Assembly (NCBI GenBank): GCA_900073065.1
Contig: FJOG01000039.1
Coordinates: forward strand, 415,330 to 479,329
Reading direction: 5' to 3'
Source: Phialocephala subalpina
Taxonomy: Eukaryota; Ascomycota; Leotiomycetes; Helotiales; Mollisiaceae
Length of the DNA: 64,000 nt
Each line of letters begins with the position of its first letter. Position 1 is the first letter of the stretch. Below the pieces are notes generated by a model. The model was not told where the DNA came from and searched no databases. It worked only from the letters and a program-made list of their open reading frames with translations. This document shows, piece by piece, positions 21,757 through 32,031 of the stretch. The position numbers and the translations under genes are program-made.

Positions 21757-24700
21757 ATGGAGGCGCCAGAGCCCTCCACAGCCTCCGTTCCGCCAGCAAA
21801 ATTACCGCCAAACACGACGAATCATGCTAAGGACGCAACTGTCAAAGACAATGAAATCTCCATAGTTAGAGACAGGGTGGCGACGAATTACAACTCGCCT
21901 AATTGCAGCAATGCAAGTATTGTTGTAGGACTTGTCGCTTTGCTATTAGGCTGCGCAATGGCTTGGTGGATGTCCAGTGACGTCCAAGATACCGTATTAG
22001 CGATCAGGGAGAGCACCGAGGTGATAAATGCTGGAGGGGATTCGATTGTCTCGCGGAATGGATACAACAGTTGGGGCCAACTACCAGGTCCTGCCACGAA
22101 TGATTCAAAACTCAACTCGTCTGCCAACTCGCTTACACCACCCGTCTGGATTGTCCCGTTCGCTCGCAACAGGGACTTCGTCGGACGTGAGGAGATCCTG
22201 GAGAGGCTTCTGAAGATCATACTGCCCAGCGCAGATAAAGATGTCTGCCAGCGAACTGCCATCGAAGGCCTCGGAGGAGTCGGCAAGACGCAGATTGCAC
22301 TAGAGGCTGCCTTTCGGATCCGAGATCAGCATCCAGACTGCTCTGTGTTCTGGGTCTCCGCAGTGGACGCGATGAGTTTTGAGAACGCCTTCCGAGAGAT
22401 TGGCCGACAGCTACAGGTGAAGGAGATCGATAGGGATGAGGCGGATGCCAAGTTGCTCGTCAAGAATGCGTTGAGCCAAAGTGCTACTAGCTGGCTCTTG
22501 ATCATCGACAATGCCGATGATTTACAGCTCTTTGGCAATGCTGACGCAATGCCGTCCTCCGATTACCTCCCATTTAGCCCCACTGGTTCTATTCTATTCA
22601 CGACGAGAAATCACGAGGCCATAGTAGGGCTGGACATCCCCCCGAGCAACGTCATTGCTGTAAGGGAAATGGGCCGGGATGAAGCTATCAAACTATTGCA
22701 GCAAAACTTGGAGAAGTCCCAAATTGGCGATGCAGAGATCACGAATCGCTTGCTTGACTTCCTAGCTGATTTACCTCTAGCTATCAAGCAAGCATCAGCG
22801 TACATGGCCAAGACGGGGATATCGAACGCCCGATATCTCGAGCACTGCCAGTCAAGTGACAAGAATTTGGTTGGTTTGCTTAGCAAAGAGTTCGAGGATC
22901 AGCATGGCCACAAGCACCAGAACATGAAGAACCCAGTGGCTACGACCTGGCTCCTTTCCTTCCAGCAGATCTCTCAAGAAAACAAGCTCGCTGCGCAGTA
23001 CCTGCACTTCATGTGCTTCCTGGCAGAGAAGGACATCCCTGCGTCTCTACTCCCGCCGGCGGATGATGAACTGGACAAAGAGGGAGCCATCAAAATTCTG
23101 AAGGCCTATGCATTCATTAACGAGCGGATAGGCTCGAGCTCATTCGATATCCACCACTTAGTCCGACTACCGATGCGGAACTGGTTGGAGACCGAGAGGG
23201 AGGTAGAGATATGCGCTACCTCTGTCTTACAGCGACTTGCCGATGTGTTTCCATGGCCAGAGTACGAGAATCAGGGCTTGTGGATGAGGTACCTACCACA
23301 TGTGCTGACAGTCTTAGGAGGCCGAAAGGATGCAGGCGACGAGAAAGATGTGAGGGGCCTCCTCCCTAAGGTGGGCCGCAGCCTTTTTCTTCTTAGAAGA
23401 TACAACGATGCGGTACAAATATATTGGCAGGAGGTCAAGTTGAAGGAGAAGATGTTAGGAATAGAGCATCCCGGCACGCTCAGCGGCATGAACAGCCTCG
23501 CACTTATGCTCCAAGGTCAGGGGAAGTACGAAGAGGCTGAGGCAATGCATCGGCAGGCGCTCAGATTCAGAGAGAAGGTATTAGGGATAGAGCACCCCGA
23601 CACACTCACTAGCATGGAAAATCTCGCAAATGTGCTCTATTGGCAGGGGAAGTACGAAGAGGCTGAGACGATGTATCGTCAGAAGCTCAAGTTGACGGAG
23701 AAGATATTAGGGATAGAGCATCCCGACACACTCACCAGCATGAACTACCTTGCACATGCTCTCTCTGCGCAGGAAAAGTACGAAGAGGCCGAGGCGATGC
23801 ACCGGCAGACGCTCAGATTGAGAGAGAGGGTTTTGGGAATAGAGCAGCCCGACACAATTTACAGCAGGAATAACCTTGCCAGTGTGCTCCATATCCGGGG
23901 GAAGTATGAAGAGGCTGAGGCGATGCATCGGCAGGATCTCAGGTTGATGGAGAAGGTATTAGGGACAGAGCACCCCGACACTCTCACCAGCATGTACAAC
24001 CTTGCACTTGTGCTCTATGAGCAGGGGAAGTACGAAGAGGCTGAGACGATACAACGGCAGACGCATGCCCTGAGAGAGAAAGTATTGGGAACAACGCATC
24101 CCTCCACACTGAACAATATGGGCAGCCTCGCACTTATACTCTATAGCCAAGGGAAGTACGAAGAGGCCGAGGTAATGTATCGGCGGACACTCAAGTTGAT
24201 GGAGAAGGTACTGGGAATAGAGCACCCCGACACTCTTACTAGCATGAGCAACCTCGCACTTGTGCTCGATAAGCAGGAGAAGTACGAAGAGGCCGAGGCG
24301 ATGGATCGGCAGACGCTCAAGCTGAGAGAGAGGGTGTTGGGGATACGGCATTCCGACACACTCGGCAGCATGATCAACCTTGCAACAGCTCTACATAGAC
24401 AAGGGAAGTACGAGGAAGCCGAGACGGTGATTCGGCAGACGCTCAAGTTGGTGGAGAAGGTGCTGGGAACAGAGCACCCTAAGACACTCATTAGCATGAA
24501 CAACCTTGCATTTGTACTCTATACGCAGGGAAGGTACGAAGAGGCCGAGGCGATGAATCGGCGGACGCTTAAGTTGAGAGAGAACGTGTTGGGGATAGAG
24601 CATCCCGACACACGCACTAGCATGGACAGCCTTGCACTTGTGCTCCTTACCCGAGGGAAGTACGAAGAGGCTGAGGCAATGCATCGGCAGGCGCTCAGAT

Positions 24701-24924
24701 TCAGAGAGAAGGTATTAGGGATAGAGCATCCCGATACACTCACTAGTATGGAAAATCTCGCAAATGTGCTCGAGAGGCAGGGGAAGTACGAAGATGCCGA
24801 GGCGATGCATCGGCAGATGCTCGAGCTAATGGAGAATATATTAGGGATAGAGCACCCGAGTACTCGAAGAAGAAGGAGCAATCTGGCGGATTGCTTGAAA
24901 GCCAAGGATGAGAGAGGAAGGTAG
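21757..24924 (+). CDS. Membrane-anchored NB-ARC/TPR (NLR-like STAND) protein
   Basis: A single uninterrupted ORF of 1,055 residues. Order: a soluble N-terminal ~54 residues; one predicted transmembrane helix (IVVGLVALLLGCAMAWWM, residues ~55-72); a linker; an NB-ARC NTPase with Walker A GLGGVGKT (~171-178), Walker B LLIIDNADD (~248-256), a sensor-like GSILFTTR and a GLPLA-like DLPLAIKQAS; a winged-helix-like region; then twelve 42-residue kinesin-light-chain-type TPR units to the end. By family, NTPase switching and oligomerisation are driven by ligand sensing through the repeats; fungal relatives act in non-self recognition. The N-terminal effector is not a recognised HET, nucleoside phosphorylase or lipase domain. 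The membrane anchor is the odd feature. Confidence 0.9.
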   Translation: MEAPEPSTASVPPAKLPPNTTNHAKDATVKDNEISIVRDRVATNYNSPNCSNASIVVGLVALLLGCAMAWWMSSDVQDTVLAIRESTEVINAGGDSIVSRNGYNSWGQLPGPATNDSKLNSSANSLTPPVWIVPFARNRDFVGREEILERLLKIILPSADKDVCQRTAIEGLGGVGKTQIALEAAFRIRDQHPDCSVFWVSAVDAMSFENAFREIGRQLQVKEIDRDEADAKLLVKNALSQSATSWLLIIDNADDLQLFGNADAMPSSDYLPFSPTGSILFTTRNHEAIVGLDIPPSNVIAVREMGRDEAIKLLQQNLEKSQIGDAEITNRLLDFLADLPLAIKQASAYMAKTGISNARYLEHCQSSDKNLVGLLSKEFEDQHGHKHQNMKNPVATTWLLSFQQISQENKLAAQYLHFMCFLAEKDIPASLLPPADDELDKEGAIKILKAYAFINERIGSSSFDIHHLVRLPMRNWLETEREVEICATSVLQRLADVFPWPEYENQGLWMRYLPHVLTVLGGRKDAGDEKDVRGLLPKVGRSLFLLRRYNDAVQIYWQEVKLKEKMLGIEHPGTLSGMNSLALMLQGQGKYEEAEAMHRQALRFREKVLGIEHPDTLTSMENLANVLYWQGKYEEAETMYRQKLKLTEKILGIEHPDTLTSMNYLAHALSAQEKYEEAEAMHRQTLRLRERVLGIEQPDTIYSRNNLASVLHIRGKYEEAEAMHRQDLRLMEKVLGTEHPDTLTSMYNLALVLYEQGKYEEAETIQRQTHALREKVLGTTHPSTLNNMGSLALILYSQGKYEEAEVMYRRTLKLMEKVLGIEHPDTLTSMSNLALVLDKQEKYEEAEAMDRQTLKLRERVLGIRHSDTLGSMINLATALHRQGKYEEAETVIRQTLKLVEKVLGTEHPKTLISMNNLAFVLYTQGRYEEAEAMNRRTLKLRENVLGIEHPDTRTSMDSLALVLLTRGKYEEAEAMHRQALRFREKVLGIEHPDTLTSMENLANVLERQGKYEDAEAMHRQMLELMENILGIEHPSTRRRRSNLADCLKAKDERGR
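23521..24906 (+). repeat. 126-bp coding minisatellite (TPR array)
   Basis: Eleven consecutive 126-bp units starting at 23521, 23647, 23773, 23899, 24025, 24151, 24277, 24403, 24529, 24655 and 24781, preceded by one more divergent unit. Each encodes about GKYEEAEAMHRQ...LG.EHPDTL. Units at 23521 and 24655 differ at only six of 126 bases, so the array has been homogenised or duplicated recently. Confidence 0.95.
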
Positions 24925-26040
24925 GAAAGTTAGTCGAAGAAATGGCATTTATTTGTCGTCCAAAGTAACTGGATGTCGAGCTATAGTAGCCAATGGTTGC
25001 GGCGGACTGGAGATAAGTTAGGTCCTACGTCGTACCATTCTACTATAGCACTATGAGCCAATCTCGACCTGCCAATGACAGTGACTTTAAACAAGTTTAT
25101 GGAGGCAAATTTGTTTTCAGTGTGAGAGAATCAATATACACTCACCTTCACCGCTACCCTTAAATATGCTCGCGCTGGGATGCAAAAGAGCTCCGTGGTA
25201 GGCTGCACAGAAGTCCCAAGAGTTTGTCGTGATGGCCACAATTATCCAGGGCATTTTCTTAGTGGTAAGATAAAGTGGACTTCGTCATGGATCTTATGGA
25301 CGTCTCCAGCAGAAATTAACCTACCACAGAAACAACACACAGACCTCTCGAACGGCGTCGACATCTCATCTTCATACTTCCTAACTGAAGCTCGAATATT
25401 TGAGGTGATATTTTGGCGGGAACGCCTCGGAGGCAGTTTCGCGAAGCACGAATTCACACCCTACAGGAGACGCAGGTCTTGTACCTCGCGCCATCGTCCC
25501 TAGCCCCGAACTTGTCGATGGATTGGGGCCCTTTCGAACGGCACGGTAGGTTACTACACCTGAGACTGCATGGCACCTCGCAAGTTTGAGAGACCTTTCG
25601 ACAACAAGCACATGCCAGAGAGGCTACACGAAATGTAAACAGGAAGGACCTTGCGCATAATATTCTAGACAGGCGCAAGACAAACCATTCTTTTCATCTT
25701 ACCATCCCATAGAAACAGCTCAAAGTCGGCATGTAGGATCACAAAATTCGTGTCTGGGGGTGAGACACTGGACAGCCGAGCTAATCTAAAAGTGGTATAC
25801 AGAATCACGTGGGATGCGTGGACGCTAAACCCTTTTGGCGAGCCTTTGAAAGGCTTTGCTGGTGGAGCGGGCAACGGGCCACACAAGCTCGTCAGCGCAG
25901 CTCCTGCCGGCGGGTTACTATTCCCCTTCACTGGACGCGCGCTGCGCACGCCGATGCCCTGAAACCAGCTGACCTGTTAATCGCACCTTAGTATTTTGAA
26001 CCTACCTTGCAAGATCTTTTGGCCTATCGCTAATAGTCTA
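24925..26040. other. Intergenic stretch without a supportable gene
   Basis: The ORFs here do not look like proteins. The stretch around 25.93-25.96 kb shares a ~30-bp motif with 20.90-20.93 kb. Confidence 0.5.
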
Positions 26041-26259
26041 TCATCTTCGTGACGCCCTTTTAGTATGCAAAGTGAAGCGAGTCATATTTTTGCAATCTCG
26101 AGAGGCTATATCCGCTCCTCTTTCCAAGAGAAGTTCGAGAAGGTCCAGAAAATAAGACTGCGCCGTGAGGTACAGCGCTGCCCGCCCCTTAGAATCAGCG
26201 GCCGGATCTATCCACTCCATCAGCAGCTCCCTGACCACCTCTTCGTCGATTAGGATCAT
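26041..26259 (-). pseudogene. Ankyrin-repeat relic
   Basis: The minus-strand frame reads AALYLTAQSYFLDLLELLLE and then RGADIASRDCKN, roughly one and a half ankyrin repeats (consensus TALHLAAxxGHxxIVxLLLxxGAD). No start region or partner domains remain around it. It is probably a remnant of a HET- or NACHT-ankyrin gene like the one at 27.6-29.7 kb. Confidence 0.55.
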
Positions 26260-26911
26260 TGGCTCTTCTACACTCTCGAATACTGTTGAAGAGCTTTATA
26301 GCATGTCTGCAAAGTAAAAAACAGTATTTCGACGGCTCTGCGACGGATGGCTCCCATGTGAGGCGCGTGAGACGTTTCCATGGTATTAAAGCGTGTGATC
26401 ACATGGGTTCACACCACGCAAACCTATTCGGGCAATACGGGCACGAATAAGGGCGAGGGCCGCTAGCACCCAATTTGGACGTTTACAGCAGCCAATCAGC
26501 ATCAGGCTTGGCGAAGAGATCTCCGGTGGGAAACCCCGCATTTTCGGACCCCTGCCCTCGCGCGCTGGTTGGTTGTCCCTTCCTCTCGTTCCTCGTTTCA
26601 AGGCACTTCGTTTCAGGGCAGGTAAGTTACTACGCCTGAAACAAAGTCGATTTCATCCACCTTACACTTACCAACTACTTATTCTAATGTTTCTCGATTG
26701 GAATTCCACTACTCTAATCAATTTCGAAGGCTTCGTGTGAGCCGCAGGCTGGCACCCATGTAAGTTATCAGAAGTAAGTAGCTAGAAAAGTAAAAGCGAA
26801 GCTTCTAGAATCTTCTAGCTGTGACGATTCTGGCGTCACCTGACTTTCACTTGACTAGCCCCTAAGTCTTCCTGAGCCTGTCTCAGGAAGCGACTCACGT
26901 GGAGGCCCCTT
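26260..26911. other. Intergenic stretch, no gene seen
   Basis: No coding likeness. A segment near 26.62 kb (gtaagttactacgcctgaaac) resembles one near 25.55 kb (gtaggttactacacctgagac), suggesting copies of the same short dispersed repeat. Confidence 0.45.
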
Positions 26912-27140
26912 GTACGAAAGGGGGTTGTCAAAATTAATGCAACACGACAAGGGTATACTATCCCTTGTAAACCACAACAAAATTACATATTCTCAGAGAA
27001 CAAATAGATAGCATTAAAGTACTAGACTTAAGCTACATTTAAGTATTAATTTAGTGGATTTAAAGCCAGAATTGGTATATAACACAGGGGATAGCATACT
27101 CTTGTCGTGTTGCATTAATTTTGTCAACCCCCTTTCGTAC
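26912..27140. mobile_element. MITE-like element, 229 bp, ~53-bp terminal inverted repeats
   Basis: The left end (gtacgaaagggggttg...) is the inverted complement of the right end (...ccccctttcgtac) for about 53 bp with only about three mismatches. The AT-rich core has no coding capacity. This is the structure of a non-autonomous DNA transposon. The termini include the palindrome GTAC, so I cannot separate a target duplication from the element end. Confidence 0.75.
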
Positions 27141-27557
27141 TTCGTACCCGGCGTAATAAGTCCAAAATCTCCACAGAGCACCTTAAACTTAAGCAGGTAA
27201 TAATTGACGGAGTTTGGAAACCTGATTGGACCATTTCCCTTGTAACTGAAGAAGTCTCTAGAAGGCTTGGCAGGACATAATACGCCGAGTACCAAAGTAT
27301 ATATACGAGCCTTCTTGGCATTTCCTTTCTCTCCTTTTCTTCTATCCTTAGCTTTAGATCTTTCGTACAAAGGCAATACCTAGGAGATCCGGACAATACG
27401 TTACACCCGACTTATCCGTGCTTATGTCTCTTACGTACTATTATACTAGCTTAAATAATCCAATGTCTTAGAAATCATTTAACTAATATATAAAGATTAC
27501 CTTCCCCAAGCCCCTCTTTATTAAAGTTATAAAAATTATATAACATGAAATAATAAA
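27141..27557. other. Stretch with a possible degraded ORF
   Basis: A minus-strand frame (27376-27140) is open and somewhat protein-like (CPAKPSRDFF, NYYLLKFKVLCGDFG), but I cannot identify it. AT-rich sequence follows to 27557. Confidence 0.35.
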
Positions 27558-29702
27558 TTAGTTAACATGCTTGCGTAGTAGTTTAACGACGGCCTCGTGC
27601 CCTTTCTCAGCAGCCCAAGATAGCGGCGTCCGACCGTAGTCTCTATCCCTCGAGTCGACCTTGACCTTGCCAGTCGCGAGCAGTAGCTTAACGACGGCTT
27701 CGTGCCCCTTCTCAGCAGCCCAAGACAGCGGCGTCCGATAGCTTCGATCCTTCGAGTCGACCTCGACCTTGCCAGTCGTGAGCAGCAGCTTGACGACGGC
27801 CTCGTGCCCCTTCTCAGCAGCCCAAGACAGCGGCGTCCGATAGCTTCGATCCTTCGAGTCGACCTCGACCTTGCCAGTCGCGAGCAGTAGCTTGACGACG
27901 GCCTCGTGCCCGTTCTCAGCAGCCCATGAGAGCGGCGTCCGACCAAATTGATTGTTTTTCAAGTTTGAATCTATATTATCTTTGGTAAGTAGTTGGTCTA
28001 CTACCGTATTGTACCCGTTCCCAGCGGTCTACGATAGCGGCGCCCGACCGTATTGGCCTTTCGGTGTATGCAGATGCTCTTGTTTAAATGCTATCTCATA
28101 GCTTTTTATTGCTTCTCGAAGTATCTCGTTTGCTTTTTTAAACTCTTCCACGTCATTTAATATTATTACCACGTTCTATGTTTTAGTTGCGTTATCTAAA
28201 TCGCCTTTTAACTCTTTCTTTAAATAGTCTAACTCCCATCCGTTTGTTCGCATTAAGGCTTCGTATTCCCCAACCTAATCCCAGAGGAGTAGAAAATCGC
28301 GCGCGAAGAGCTTTAGCCATTTGATATATCCACTCTCCGATTGTCCGGTCTCTATAGGAGAAGTTGCAATTATAACAATGAGAAAATAGTCCTTACGTAA
28401 TTTGATTATCGTAGGCTTTGAAGCACTTTGAAGAAGATAAATGAGGTCTCCATCTTAGATAAGTTTTGCTGAGGGCTGGAGAGTCTAGTGAGCGCTCCAC
28501 TCTTTCTTGTAGTCTAGTTGCCCGGGTATATTTTTGAAAATGATATTTACGCTTTGTTTACTATCCAAAGAAATAGTGTTTTGTACCGAAGATATCCTTT
28601 TAAGAATACAGCCTTTGCTTTTGATTGATGCGATCCTTTTGTCGCTATAAGCTTCTATAAATATTTTGTTAGAGAGAAAAAATTTGGCTAATCGCTGTAA
28701 AAGTTCCTCCCATTTATCTCCGTAGTTAGGCAATAGTTTAGTATTGTTGAGATTATCAAATTTTATGCCATTTATACTAAGTAAGGTATATACTTTATCG
28801 TGAGGCAGGGTAGCTTTATGATTATGGTATATATTTATTAGCTCGTTTAGCGTGTATATAGCTTGCGGAAGTCCGCTTGTCCTAAAGATCGCTCTTTTTA
28901 TTAGGTAAGTCACTGAACAAATCAAACTTTGTAATTTTGCGCGAGTTTCAAAGAACTCTTTTAATGAATTTATGCTTAAGTAGAAAGCGTATCCATTAAT
29001 CTTTGTAAGACCACACATAATTAGGATATGCCGAATTGCGGCAATTTCTTGAAGAATCTAATACGACTTTTAATAAATTCTGCGAACATTATCGAATATC
29101 AATTCCCTTATTTAGATACGCTGAAACCAATTTCGTTTAAGTAGTTTAAGAATTGCTAATTAGATCGTTTCGTTGTTTAAGAAATGGATAGCTTTGCGTT
29201 TAGTAGCGCGTATCTCTTCGAGCGCTTGGTCGCTATTGTTTGCCGCCTCTCCGATCCAAATAAGTACACGGCTTGTTTGACTATAAATCTTCGCCATAAG
29301 TTGGATTTATTATGCTTTCTTTTCGCCATTCTCTTAATTGATGCAAATAGCATTTATTTATATAATTCGTTCAAAGGAAGAATTTCGAAGATATAATAGC
29401 GCCGTATAAAAATTTATCGTTATAGGCAACTTGTGTTTATGTTCGCCTATATAGATAGGCAGAGTAATTTTCGGATTGCCCCATACGTAGGATAAAGCGT
29501 TATACAAATGCGTTCGTTAACTTGGATTTTGTAGATTGTAATCGAAAAGTTCGCAATGTATTTTGGCCGTACTTTGGTCTTTATATAGCTTTAAGCGAAG
29601 TAAACGAATACTATCAGGCTTTAGCGAAAGGCGGGAATGATGGTATGCGGACATAGTATAAGAGCTCGTGCTCGGAAATTTGAACTGGTGCGCGTGGGGC
29701 AA
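27558..29702 (-). pseudogene. RIP-inactivated HET-domain/ankyrin gene
   Basis: From ATG 29702 to TAA 27558 one frame runs 2,145 bp with no frame change. It reads as a complete HET-ankyrin protein: an N terminus with SIRLLRLKLYKD; HET-domain landmarks YNALSYVWGNP, RIYSQ-type segments, VLIWIGEAANNSDQALEE, ILQEIAAIRHILIMCG; a YHNHKATLPHDKVYTLLSIN block; a TPR-like linker; and four ankyrin repeats. By my hand translation about fourteen in-frame stops interrupt it, all TAA or TAG and none TGA. Most stand where Trp or Gln is expected. That is what CpA-to-TpA changes produce. Intact relatives trigger vegetative incompatibility. Confidence 0.85.
27567..27956 (-). repeat. Four near-identical ankyrin-repeat units
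   Basis: About 102-bp units encoding RTPLSWAAEKGHEAVVKLLL and a linker (ATGKVEVDSKDRSY). They are GC-rich and free of stops, in contrast with the AT-rich, stop-ridden HET part of the same pseudogene immediately upstream. Confidence 0.9.
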
Positions 29703-30015
29703 TCCTAAGGGATATTATAATGAGCATGGCGTTCTCGTTCGTGTTGCGGCTGTATTGCGGCTATGCGCTGGCAGTTACCAGGGTGACATTGCAACCTGAT
29801 ATTATGCCTTGGGCTGAGAATTATTCAATTGGTATAGTGCTCAACGTAAAATCTGTGAGTGTTCAAGGCGGAAGTCCAGTTTGCTAGCGCTGGTATCCTA
29901 AGCGTGTAAATAGTCTGCCGCATAATGAGATCTGTGGGAGAAGTTGATCCGGCTGTGCGTTGCTGACGTTAAGCCCAGCCGCGGCGCACAGCCTCCCTTG
30001 CGCCACGTTCGAATG
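29703..30015. other. Short spacer, no gene seen
   Basis: A 313-bp segment between the HET-ankyrin pseudogene start and the piggyBac-like element. It probably held the pseudogene promoter. Confidence 0.45.
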
Positions 30016-31984
30016 TATCCCTTCGACCGGTGAGACATGGTCCGCACTAGCAAGGGGGCTTGTTTGGGATAATAGAGCATAAAATTATGTATCTTTACAT
30101 ACAAATTTATTAGTAAGATACATCATTTGAATGGATATCGCGCCCACGCGTTACTCTCAACACGCGCTCGAGATGTCAAAAGCTCAGTCTCTTGAGGATA
30201 TACTCCTTAAATTTGAACCAATCACAAACGTCCATTACGAGCCCTTCAAATGCGAGCCTAAGCAGACAGCAAAAGCACTCCTACCTCCGTCTTTCCCTCG
30301 AAACGCGCACCCATTCGACTACTTCAACTTGTTTTTTACTCACGATCTCCTCCGTACGATTACTACGAACACCAATCGATATGCGAGCATATAGAGACTG
30401 CGCGTACTATAAGAGAGGGCACGAGAATGGACAGATTTGCTAGTAGAGGAGTTATATATGTTTCTTAGTGCAATTATATATATAGGAGTTTATGAAGAGC
30501 CTATAATTGAGATGTATTGGAACTCAGACTTTAATAAGGGCCCTTTACATACGATTGCAACCCACATATTACTTTGCCGCTTTGAGCAGATCAAGAGGTT
30601 TTGCTATATCTCATATTATAAGAGTGATGAAAGAGTAGAGTTTCATTTGCCTTCTAATAAGATCTGGTGGTATAAGCTTGAACCTTTGGCTTTTTCAATT
30701 TAAGCTTTTTCTCAACGGTACTATTCTCCTTCTTTTGAAGTGAGTATTGATGAGCTTATAGTACGGTGTTTTAGTAGGTGCGTCTTTTTGTTTTTTTATT
30801 TTATTATTTTACTAATTACTTTAGATTATTCTATATATATAAAATGCCGAGTAAACTAATTAAACAAGGGTATAAGATCTTTGGAATTGCAGACTATAAA
30901 TACATATTCAATTGGATTTGGAGCTCTCGAGAGAAAGGATTATAAGATATTATCCTCCACCCTAAATTAACGAATACTGGTTGCCTCGTACGGACTCTTG
31001 TTCTCTCTCTTCTACGCCGCTATCTTACGATATATTTGGACAATTATTTCACGAGTATACCTTTATTTGTAGAGCTACGGGCTTGCAACTTTAGTGCGGT
31101 GGGGACAATAAGGCCATATAGAGAGTTTCCTTAAGAGTTGGTTAAATTAAAGGCTCGATTCTCAACAAAGCTTGAATGGAATACTCTTTTGGTAAAGGTG
31201 GTTTAAGACGTCCTTTGCTTGGCTTAGCAAGATAATAATATTATCCTTACTTTAAGTAATATCCATATAGTGGATAAAGCAGAAGACTTTAGAGAGAAGG
31301 CTAGAAGGTGTCCTGTAAAGACATCAATTAATGGGCGCATCGTTCGAAAGGTTTTTGGGAATGAGCATACAAAAACCTTGCAAATTCCTTGTTTTATTGA
31401 TGATTATAATCAATATATGGGAGGTGTTGATCTTGCAAACTAGTTCAGGGAAGCTTATGAGACTTATAAGCCTACATTTAAGACTTGGTGGCCTTTATTT
31501 TACTGGTTGATTGATGTAGCTTGTGTGAATACTTATAGATTGTATCAATTGCATACAAATGGGCGTCTTTTTACACATTTGCAATTCAGGATAGAGCTTT
31601 ACTGTAAGCTCTTAAGTTATTCTGAAAGGGCAAAACTACAGAGCTTATGGGTAGGATTAGGTAAAAAGAGGGTATTTAACTCTTATTTGCAGTATTTGCA
31701 TTACTGGGAAAAGCGCCCTAAAAGCATTTGTGCATAGTGTTCATATAAATTAAGGTGTTAGAAAGCTTTGGGAAAGGCAGTAGGGGGTAGAGCAGGGCGG
31801 TCGCATAGTGGTTGTGTATTTTGTGACATTAACTTTTGTAAGGAGGGGGAGTGTTAAGTGCGATACCATTCAAATGATGTATCTTACTAATAAATTTGTA
31901 TGCAAAGATACATAATTTTATGCTCTGTTATCCCAAACAAGCCCCCTTGCTAGTGCGGACCATGTCTCACCGGTCGAAGGGATA
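30016..31984 (+). mobile_element. Dead piggyBac-like DNA transposon
   Basis: A 1.97-kb element with long terminal inverted repeats. The left arm (30016-~30133) and right arm (~31866-31984) match for about 118 bp with two substitutions; both are C/T or G/A changes at CpA or TpG. Inside is a degraded piggyBac-type transposase. Both ends read TATCCC inward, so a TA duplication is possible. I do not see the TTAA expected of canonical piggyBac insertion. Confidence 0.82.
30131..31857 (+). pseudogene. Degraded piggyBac-type transposase
   Basis: The reading starts at ATG 30131 and, after removing a 47-nt intron (30778-30824, GTGCGT/CTAAT/TTTAG), stays in one frame to the stop at 31855. Landmarks of the DDE_Tnp_1_7 family: YIGVYEEPIIEMYWNSDFNK, LPSNKIWWYKLEPLA, the three acidic sites (SIDELIVRC, LDNYFTS, YMGGVDLAN), FYWLIDVACVN and a C-terminal Cys-rich block (CVFCDINFCKEGEC). 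About ten in-frame stops, all TAA or TAG, replace Gln or Trp codons. It cannot make an active enzyme as read. Confidence 0.85.
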
Positions 31985-32031
31985 ACTGTAACAGTTTTCC
32001 GCATCTAGTTAGTTGTTACTGCTGAAATTGA

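Noticed and set aside
22611..24905. Several minus-strand repetitive ORFs opposite the NLR
   Set aside because: They are antisense readings of the 126-bp TPR repeats, so they look periodic but are not independent genes.
26912..31984. CRISPR-like or integron-like repeats
   Set aside because: Repeats here are transposon arms and ankyrin-coding units in a eukaryotic genome; there is no spacer-repeat structure.
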